Assembly: GCA_002401545.1 (NCBI GenBank)
Contig: NVTJ01000082.1
Coordinates: 1 to 11,674 of the forward strand
Direction of reading: 5' to 3'
DNA: 11,674 nt
Source of the DNA: Alphaproteobacteria bacterium
Lineage (GTDB): Bacteria > Pseudomonadota > Alphaproteobacteria > Sphingomonadales > Emcibacteraceae
How positions within the stretch are numbered: position 1 is the first letter of the stretch; the number at the start of each line of letters is the position of its first letter. The notes beneath the pieces were generated by a model. The model worked only from the letters and a program-made list of their open reading frames with translations. It did not search any database and was not told the DNA's origin. The translations under genes and the position numbers were made by a program. Of the stretch, positions 6,018 through 11,674 are shown in pieces.

Positions 6018-8539
6018 TTTTTGGCTTTCTTCTTTCTAACAGGTTTTTTCTTGCCCTTACTTGGGCTTCGGGCCAGACGCGCCTTGATCAATTCCACGGC
6101 TTCTTCCAAGGTTACGGATTTGGGGTCTTTGCCCTTTGGAATGGTGGCGTTGGTCCGGTTATGTTTGACATAAGGGCCGTAGCGGCCTTCGAAAACCTTG
6201 ATGGGTTCCCCGTCATCCGGGTGATTACCCAGTTCCTTGATTGGTTCAGCAGAACCGCCTTTTTTCTTCTTGGCGTCAGCCAGAAGGTCAACCGCCCGGT
6301 TAATACCGATGGTAAAGACGTCTTCCGCATCTTTCAGGCTGGCAAAAATACCATTGTGAGCCACATAGGGGCCATAGCGGCCAATGGCAGTCTTAATCTC
6401 TTTACCGTCTTGGGGGTGGGTGCCGACAGTACGGGGCAGGGCCAATAGCTGCAGGGCTTTCTCAAGGTCAAGGGAGGCCGCGTCCATGCCTTTTGGGACG
6501 GAGCCACGCTTTGGCTTTTCTTTGTCAGCCGGCTCACCCAGCTGCACGTAGGGTCCGAAACGGCCAGTACGCAGGGTAACTTCCATATTGGTTTCAGGGT
6601 CAATGCCCAAAACGCGGTTGCCGTTGTCTTCGGCATTATCGCCGTCGGCACTGTGCATTTTTCGGGTATATTTGCATTCCGGGTAATGTGAACATCCGAC
6701 GAAGGCCCCGTAGCGGCTGGTTTTCAGGCTGAGGATACCATCATCACATTTGGGACAGGCCCGGGGATTCGATCCATCTTCCTTTTCCGGGAAAATAAAC
6801 GGAGCCAGAACCTGATTAAGACATTCCAGAACTTCTGATACCCGAAGGTCTTTTGTACCTTCAATGGCCGCATGAAATTCAAGCCAGAAATCAGCAAGGA
6901 CTTTCTTCCATGGAATATCACCATTGGAAACCTTGTCCAGTAATTCTTCCATATTGGCGGTGAAATCATATTCCACATATTTGGCAAAGTAATTTTGCAG
7001 GAAGGAGGTGACCAGACGGCCTTTGTCTTCGGGCACAAAACGGTTTTTATCCATAACCACATAATTGCGGTCCCGCAGCACCGTCAGGACGGAAGCATAA
7101 GTGGACGGGCGGCCAATGCCGAGTTCTTCCATTGTTTTAACCAGTGAGGCTTCGGTAAAACGCGGTGGCGGTTGGGTGAAATGCTGGTTCGGAACAACCT
7201 TGTCCTGACTGACATTTTCGCCCTTGGTTAATTTGGGGAGGCGTTTGTCATTCTCGTCCGCCTCTACATCATCGCGACCTTCCTGATAAAGTTTCAGGAA
7301 ACCGTCAAATATCTGCACAGACCCCGTCGCCCGCAGACCGGTTTTTCCATCATCCGACAGAATATCAGCCGTTGTTCTCTCAAAAGATGCCTCTGCCATT
7401 TGGCTGGCAATTGTCCGTTTCCAGATCAGTTGATAAAGCCGCCGTTGATCGTCGTCCTGTCCGGAAACATTTTTGGGCAGACGTTGCAGATCAGTGGGGC
7501 GAACCGCTTCATGGGCTTCCTGAGCATTCTTGGCCTTGGTTTTATAGAAGCGTGGTTTTGCCGGGACGTAATTAGTGCCATATTCCGCAGCGATAACGTC
7601 GCGACAGCCGGATATGGCTTCCTGAGCGATGGAAACGCCGTCTGTCCTCATATAGGTAATCAGGCCGTTCTCATACAGCTTCTGGGCACAGCGCATGGTG
7701 CGCTGGGCATTAAAGCCAAGCTTGCGCGCCGCTTCCTGTTGCAGGGTGGACGTTGTGAAGGGAGGGGCCGGGTATCTTTTGGCGGGCTTGCTTTCGACTC
7801 TGGAAATACGGAAGCTGGATTTTTCTATGGTTGTCTTGGCAGCATCAGCGTCACTTTTGGTGGTTAAAGTGAATTTCTTGATCTTTGTCCCGCCCAGAAG
7901 GTGAAGCTGAGCAGTGAATTTATCTTTTGTCTGTGAAAACAAACCAACGTCAACCGTCCAGTATTCTTCACTGATAAATTGTTCAATTTCAAGTTCCCGG
8001 TCACATATAAGACGCAGCGATACGGACTGTACCCGTCCGGCGGACCGCGACCCGGGGAGTTTGCGCCATAATACCGGTGAGAGGTTAAAGCCCACAAGAT
8101 AATCAAGCGCCCGCCGGGCCAGATAGGCATCCACCAGTGGCCCGTCAATATCGCGCGGGGAATCCATGGCCTTAAGGATGGCAGATTTGGTGATTTCATT
8201 GAATACGACCCGTTTGACGGTCACATCTTTCATCACGCCGCGTTTGGCCTTGAGCAATTCCAGCACATGCCATGAAATGGCTTCCCCTTCACGGTCCGGG
8301 TCGGTGGCGAGAATAAGTTCATCAGAGCCTTTGGTCGCGTCTGCAATGTCCTTGATGCGTTTTTTCGCGTCGCTGTCCACTTCCCATATCATGGCGAAAT
8401 CCGCATCGGGATCAACGGAGCCATTTTTTGACGGCAGGTCGCGCACATGGCCGAAACTGGCCAGCACTTTATAATCACTGCCCAGATACTTGTTAATGGT
8501 TTTGGCTTTTGCCGGAGATTCTACGACGACTGTTTTCAT
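6014..8539 (-). CDS. topA: DNA topoisomerase I (type IA)
   Basis: TopA relaxes negative supercoils by transient single-strand cleavage through a tyrosine-DNA link. It has 841 residues. The N-terminal Toprim domain begins at MKTVVVESPAKAKTI (E7), with the acidic triad DPDREGE at 80-86. The catalytic tyrosine is Y296 in GLITYMRTDG. Other family marks are SAGRVQSVSLR (166-176) and EELGIGRPSTYA (471-482). One four-cysteine zinc ribbon follows (C595, C598, C616, C622), then three C-terminal repeats, each with a GR(F/Y)GPYV core near 659, 720 and 786, and a lysine-rich tail (about 827-841). The start is firm because the protein opens exactly at the family N terminus, although the ribosome site is weak. 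It shares an ATGA with rnr and follows dprA after 55 bases that contain a 15-base palindrome. Confidence 0.97.
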   Translation of the reverse strand: MKTVVVESPAKAKTINKYLGSDYKVLASFGHVRDLPSKNGSVDPDADFAMIWEVDSDAKKRIKDIADATKGSDELILATDPDREGEAISWHVLELLKAKRGVMKDVTVKRVVFNEITKSAILKAMDSPRDIDGPLVDAYLARRALDYLVGFNLSPVLWRKLPGSRSAGRVQSVSLRLICDRELEIEQFISEEYWTVDVGLFSQTKDKFTAQLHLLGGTKIKKFTLTTKSDADAAKTTIEKSSFRISRVESKPAKRYPAPPFTTSTLQQEAARKLGFNAQRTMRCAQKLYENGLITYMRTDGVSIAQEAISGCRDVIAAEYGTNYVPAKPRFYKTKAKNAQEAHEAVRPTDLQRLPKNVSGQDDDQRRLYQLIWKRTIASQMAEASFERTTADILSDDGKTGLRATGSVQIFDGFLKLYQEGRDDVEADENDKRLPKLTKGENVSQDKVVPNQHFTQPPPRFTEASLVKTMEELGIGRPSTYASVLTVLRDRNYVVMDKNRFVPEDKGRLVTSFLQNYFAKYVEYDFTANMEELLDKVSNGDIPWKKVLADFWLEFHAAIEGTKDLRVSEVLECLNQVLAPFIFPEKEDGSNPRACPKCDDGILSLKTSRYGAFVGCSHYPECKYTRKMHSADGDNAEDNGNRVLGIDPETNMEVTLRTGRFGPYVQLGEPADKEKPKRGSVPKGMDAASLDLEKALQLLALPRTVGTHPQDGKEIKTAIGRYGPYVAHNGIFASLKDAEDVFTIGINRAVDLLADAKKKKGGSAEPIKELGNHPDDGEPIKVFEGRYGPYVKHNRTNATIPKGKDPKSVTLEEAVELIKARLARSPSKGKKKPVRKKKAKN

Positions 8540-8551
8540 ATGTGTATTTCT

Positions 8552-8566
8552 ACATTTATTAAATGT
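8552..8566. repeat. 15-base palindrome just upstream of topA
   Basis: ACATTTA and TAAATGT are perfect 7-base arms around a single central base, ending 12 bases before the topA start codon. It could be an operator or, in RNA, a weak AT-rich hairpin near the ribosome-binding region. No known regulator is assigned. Confidence 0.45.
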
Positions 8567-8574
8567 TCAAAATT

Positions 8575-8590
8575 AAGGGCTTTTACCCTT
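8575..8590 (-). terminator. Weak hairpin after dprA
   Basis: Arms AAGGG and CCCTT enclose a 6-base loop directly after the dprA stop; on the minus strand they are followed by AATTTT. Stem and T run are both short, so it is at best an attenuating or 3'-end-stabilising element between dprA and topA rather than a full stop. Confidence 0.3.
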
Positions 8591-8594
8591 TTGT

Positions 8595-9713
8595 TTAACA
8601 AAAAGCTACCCTGTTTCCGGGATGACGGCTAATTTCTCCTGCTAATTCCAGTTCCAGCAGCACAGATTGCAGCTGTGCAGGACTTAATTCCATCATTCTG
8701 ATCAGGTCATCAATGGCCACCGGTGTTGGCGATAATTTATCCCGAAGGGCATCCCGTATGAGGGTTTGTTCTTTTTCATCAAGGGAAATCTGATGGTCTG
8801 AAACACCGTCAAAGAGATCATATTGCGGTTCGGATATGCTCCGCCCCTCCATCATGTGCAGAACTTCAAGAATATTATCCGCATTTTCCACCAGAACGGC
8901 CTCCTGCCGGATCATGTCATTGGGACCCTTCGCCCGGGGGTCCATGGGGGAGCCGGGAACGGCAAAAACCTCCCGGCCCTGCTCAAGGGCAAGGCGGGCG
9001 GTTATCAATGAGCCGGATTTATGGGTTGCCTCAACCACAAGAAGACCTGCTGCCAGGCCAGAAATGATCCTGTTTCTGCGCGGGAAATACCGGGCTGTGG
9101 GCTGGGTTGCCAGCGGCATTTCGGACAGGATCAGGCCGGTATTCATTATGCTCTCGTAAAGCCGCGCATTCTCTCTGGGATAGATGACATCCACGCCGCC
9201 CGCAAGCACGGCAATGGTGCCGGTTTCCAATGCTCCCATATGGACAGCGGTATCAATTCCCCGCGCCATGCCGGAGGAAATTATATATCCCGCCCGGCCC
9301 ATTTCACCGGCGAGGGAGGTGGCGAGCTTTGTGCCAATAGCCGAACAGTTTCTAGCCCCGACCATGGCAAAATTTTTATTTTCCAGCAAATGGGGGTGGC
9401 CCAGAGCCATCAGAACCGCCGGGGCGCCCTCTGTTGCTGCCAGGGCTTGTGGATAGAGGTGGTCACCATAAACAATTAACTTTCCGCCAATTTTGTCTAA
9501 AGCCTCAATCTCTTTCTCCACATCAGATTTTCTGGCGGCGTAAAGCGGTTTTTTCCGGCCGCCGCGCCGGGCAAGATCCGGCAGGGCATCCAGAGCATTC
9601 AAGGCGGTTTTATATCTGGAAAGCAAATGACGGAAAGTTACCGGGCCGACATTTTCAGTCCGAATCAGTTGCAGGCGGGCAATTTTTTCTTTTTGACTTA
9701 GGTGACCTGACAT
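8595..9713 (-). CDS. dprA: DNA processing protein DprA (Smf)
   Basis: DprA protects incoming single-stranded DNA and loads RecA during transformation; it is also widespread in bacteria with no known competence. The 372 residues show an N-terminal helix-hairpin-helix/SAM-like part (IRTENVGPVTFRHLL, 17-31), the Rossmann-like core (about 80-285) and a C-terminal winged-helix (DML1-like) domain (about 312-372). Core signatures are MVGARNCSAIG (117-127), SGMARGID (147-154), AGGVDVIYPREN (171-182), FPRRNRIISGL (210-220) and SGSLITARLALEQGR (233-247). GGGG lies about 7 bases before the ATG at 9713. It follows plsY after 14 bases. No competence gene is visible nearby, so its role here may be recombination rather than uptake. 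Confidence 0.96.
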   Translation of the reverse strand: MSGHLSQKEKIARLQLIRTENVGPVTFRHLLSRYKTALNALDALPDLARRGGRKKPLYAARKSDVEKEIEALDKIGGKLIVYGDHLYPQALAATEGAPAVLMALGHPHLLENKNFAMVGARNCSAIGTKLATSLAGEMGRAGYIISSGMARGIDTAVHMGALETGTIAVLAGGVDVIYPRENARLYESIMNTGLILSEMPLATQPTARYFPRRNRIISGLAAGLLVVEATHKSGSLITARLALEQGREVFAVPGSPMDPRAKGPNDMIRQEAVLVENADNILEVLHMMEGRSISEPQYDLFDGVSDHQISLDEKEQTLIRDALRDKLSPTPVAIDDLIRMMELSPAQLQSVLLELELAGEISRHPGNRVAFC

Positions 9714-9727
9714 TTTTTCCCCAATTT

Positions 9728-10339
9728 TTAAGTATCCCGGTTTTTTCCGATTTTCGGTTCCGTGCCGGAAAGCAGCCGCCCTATATTATCTCTGTGACGA
9801 ATGAAGATCATAATACACAGCAAGCCAGAGAAAATTGCAAGGGCGGAATTTTCAAAAATAAAATAACTGTAAACCGGCGACATTGCTGCGGCAACCAATG
9901 CCGACAGCGACGAGATGCGTAATAGAACCGTTGTGACAAACCATGTCAGACAACAGCCAAGCCCCAGCGGCCAGTTTATGGCGAGCAGGGTCCCCAGGAA
10001 GGTCGCCACACCTTTGCCGCCCCTGAACCTGAGAAAAACCGGATAGAGATGACCCAGAAACGCACCGCCGCCGGCAAAATACAGAAGTTCCGGTTCTTCA
10101 AAGACAAGATAGGCCAGCAATACTGCCACTGCCCCCTTGCCACCATCCAGCAGCAATGTTGCCAGCGCCAGCGGTTTATTTCCCGTTCTCAGCACATTGG
10201 TGGCGCCGATATTGCCGGACCCCACCTTGCGCAGATCACCCTGACCCGCCGCCCGTGTCAATATCAGACCAAAGGGCAGGGAGCCGAGAAGATAACCGCT
10301 GAGCAGGCACAGAGCATAATAACTGACGGGAATTGTCAT
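9728..10339 (-). CDS. plsY: Glycerol-3-phosphate acyltransferase PlsY
   Basis: PlsY is an inner-membrane enzyme that transfers an acyl group from acyl-phosphate (made by PlsX) to glycerol 3-phosphate, the first committed step to phosphatidic acid. The 203 residues are strongly hydrophobic, with about five membrane segments (near 6-28, 55-80, 85-103, 112-145 and 160-180). All family motifs are present: GSGNIGATNVLR (40-51), GGKGA (66-70), the acyltransferase loop GHLYPVFLRFRGGKGVAT (96-113) and RHRDNIGRLLSGTE (181-194). The ATG shares an ATGA with the preceding dihydroorotase-like gene. plsX is not in the window. Confidence 0.97.
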   Translation of the reverse strand: MTIPVSYYALCLLSGYLLGSLPFGLILTRAAGQGDLRKVGSGNIGATNVLRTGNKPLALATLLLDGGKGAVAVLLAYLVFEEPELLYFAGGGAFLGHLYPVFLRFRGGKGVATFLGTLLAINWPLGLGCCLTWFVTTVLLRISSLSALVAAAMSPVYSYFIFENSALAIFSGLLCIMIFIRHRDNIGRLLSGTEPKIGKNRDT

Positions 10340-11619
10340 GGCTGATACTCGAATATTATTTTGCCGCCAACAATGGTTTGTGTGACCCGGCCCTGTACCG
10401 GACGGCCGTCAAAGGGAGTATTTTTGGTCAGGGAAACCATCTTCTCAGGGTCTATTTTATAGGGCATATGGAGATCAAAGATACACAGGTCCGCCGGGGC
10501 GCCAACTTTAAGCGTGCCACAGTCCAGCCCCAGAATCCGTGCCGGGTTAAGGGTCATTTTGGCAATAATATCCAGCAGGGGCATGATGTCATTGTGATAA
10601 AGCTCCAGCGATACCGACATCATGGTTTCCAGCCCAATGACACCGGCCTCCGCCAGTTCATAAGGCACGCGCTTGTATTCGGGGTCTTCCGGGTCATGGC
10701 CGCTGACAATAACATCAATGGTGCCGTCTTTAAGTCCCTGCAAAACCGCAAGCCTGTCATTTTCCGCCCTGAGCGGCGGCGACAGCTTGGTGAAGGTGCG
10801 ATATTCCTCAATGGCATATTCATTGAGGGAAAAATGCGGAACCGCAACCCCTGCTGTAACATTCATCCGCGCCTTTTTTGCCGCCGCGATTACCTCTATG
10901 CTGTCCTGACAAGTGATCTGCGCCGCATGATAACGGGTGGGGATGGATTTGAGCAACCGCATGTCCCGTTCCAGCATGATGGTTTCCGCCGCAGTTGGAA
11001 TTCCGGGCAGGCCCAGACGTGTTGCCAGTGCGCCCGCATTCATACAACCATTGTCGGACAGTTCCGGCACCGCCAGATGCTGAATGATAAGGGCATCAAA
11101 CATGGATGAATATTTTAACACTTTTGACATCAGGGCAGGGTTGGCAATACTTTTGTTGCCGTCGGTAAAGGCTTTGACCCCGGCCTTGCTCATCAGCCCG
11201 ATTTCAGTCATTTCCCGGCCCTCAAGCTGCTTGGTGATCGCCGGGAAGGCAATGAAATTAACCATGGCCTTTTTGGCGCGGGTCGCCATAAATTCCACCC
11301 GTGCCATATCATCAATAATCGGGTCGGTAACGGGTTGGACGCAGACGGTCGTCACCCCGCCCATAGCAGCAGCCTCACCGGTGTTTTCGATAGTATCCTT
11401 GTAATCCGCACCGGGGATACCGACAAAAACTCGCATGTCTATCAGGCCGGGACAGAGGCATTTACCCCCGCAATCAATGACTTCCACGCCCTGAGGGGCT
11501 TTAATATATTCACCAACTTCTGTAATTTTACTCTCATGGGTCATGATCTCGCCCGGCATGTCCATGCCCGTTGCAGGGTCCAGAAGCCGGGCATTTTTAT
11601 ATAGGGTATAGTGGCTCAT
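10336..11619 (-). CDS. pyrC: Dihydroorotase-like protein, probably non-catalytic PyrB partner (PyrC'/PyrX type)
   Basis: This is an amidohydrolase-fold protein of 427 residues that aligns with class I dihydroorotase end to end: PGLIDM (57-62), GEAAAMGGVTTV (81-92), ERDMRLL (217-223), KLSPPLR (278-284), GVIGLETMMS (326-335), NPARILGL (358-365), and GAPADLCIFD near the end. The zinc ligands are mostly gone. The HxH after PGLIDM is R63-V-F65, the histidine expected in the HxxH strand is Q234, and the late aspartate of the usual DHAPH is G307. Only D153 and H181 remain. Homologues of this sort, encoded next to pyrB, are known in Pseudomonas as inactive partners needed to assemble aspartate transcarbamoylase. 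I infer the same role here, with a real dihydroorotase elsewhere on the genome. GAGGGGG lies upstream of the ATG at 11619. The stop overlaps the plsY start. Confidence 0.9.
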   Translation of the reverse strand: MSHYTLYKNARLLDPATGMDMPGEIMTHESKITEVGEYIKAPQGVEVIDCGGKCLCPGLIDMRVFVGIPGADYKDTIENTGEAAAMGGVTTVCVQPVTDPIIDDMARVEFMATRAKKAMVNFIAFPAITKQLEGREMTEIGLMSKAGVKAFTDGNKSIANPALMSKVLKYSSMFDALIIQHLAVPELSDNGCMNAGALATRLGLPGIPTAAETIMLERDMRLLKSIPTRYHAAQITCQDSIEVIAAAKKARMNVTAGVAVPHFSLNEYAIEEYRTFTKLSPPLRAENDRLAVLQGLKDGTIDVIVSGHDPEDPEYKRVPYELAEAGVIGLETMMSVSLELYHNDIMPLLDIIAKMTLNPARILGLDCGTLKVGAPADLCIFDLHMPYKIDPEKMVSLTKNTPFDGRPVQGRVTQTIVGGKIIFEYQP

Positions 11620-11631
11620 TTATTTGCCCCC

Positions 11632-11674
11632 TCATTTTTGTTTGACGGGGGATACTCCCCCGTGCTCGCGCACT
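11632..11674 (-). CDS. pyrB: Possible 3' end of pyrB (aspartate carbamoyltransferase), cut by window edge
   Basis: Only 55 bases precede the dihydroorotase-like gene. One minus-strand frame reads VREHGGVSPVKQK and stops at TGA (11632-11634), inside the ribosome site of the next gene. A second frame reads through to a TGA at 11616-11618 and would overlap the next start as ATGA. Neither tail is diagnostic. pyrB is proposed only because it normally precedes this type of dihydroorotase-like gene. Confidence 0.3.
   Translation of the reverse strand, partial: VREHGGVSPVKQK
11645..11663. repeat. GC-rich hairpin before the dihydroorotase-like gene
   Basis: Arms ACGGGGGA and TCCCCCGT pair perfectly over 8 bases around a 3-base loop. 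No T run follows on either strand, so it does not look like a rho-independent terminator. It sits 25 bases before the start codon, within or just after the presumed pyrB end, and could pause polymerase or protect an RNA end. Confidence 0.5.

Noticed and set aside
10333..11109. 258-codon plus-strand open frame opposite the dihydroorotase-like gene
   Set aside because: It lies opposite a clear family member, has no recognisable motif and overlaps the plsY start; it is a shadow frame.
3774..11619. A defence or mobile island in the long minus-strand series
   Set aside because: Every gene is a full-length housekeeping family member in an order familiar from alphaproteobacteria; no integrase, transposase, tRNA or direct repeats were seen.

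Overview
The window is a stretch of core chromosome from an alphaproteobacterium. The best evidence is a canonical divK-pleD pair (cell-cycle response regulator plus REC-REC-GGDEF diguanylate cyclase) with a DUF3572 gene divergent from it, and the order (pyrB)-pyrC-like, plsY, dprA, topA, rnr, rpmG on the minus strand, which I recall as common in this class. G+C is about one half, lower than in Caulobacter or most rhizobia, so a marine-type order is possible. I cannot place it below class.

Layout. Positions 1-1534 (minus strand) hold a tight three-gene group: DUF3572, a HAD-like phosphatase, and the first 193 codons of an exported amidohydrolase that runs off the left edge. Positions 1535-1706 are the divergent control region, with a likely divK promoter whose spacer contains an inverted repeat. 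Positions 1707-3452 (plus strand) are divK and pleD. They converge on rpmG (minus), and a short hairpin terminator lies between pleD and rpmG. Positions 3774-11619 (minus strand) are one long, mostly tightly packed series. It begins at the right edge with what is probably the tail of pyrB, then a dihydroorotase-like gene, plsY, dprA, topA and rnr. Stop and start codons overlap (ATGA) at two joints, dihydroorotase-like/plsY and topA/rnr. The rpmG gene follows with its own promoter.

How the genes fit together. DivK and PleD control cell-cycle phosphorelay and c-di-GMP synthesis. The long minus-strand series brings together pyrimidine synthesis (PyrB partner), phospholipid synthesis (PlsY), DNA uptake or processing (DprA), supercoiling (TopA), RNA decay (RNase R) and ribosome assembly (L33). 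The shared transcription looks like conserved growth-linked housekeeping rather than one pathway.

I see no CRISPR array, mobile element, tRNA, rRNA, defence system or clearly undescribed system. The points most worth a second look are the catalytically degenerate dihydroorotase-like protein, the AT-rich HAD gene, and two palindromes in the divK and topA control regions.
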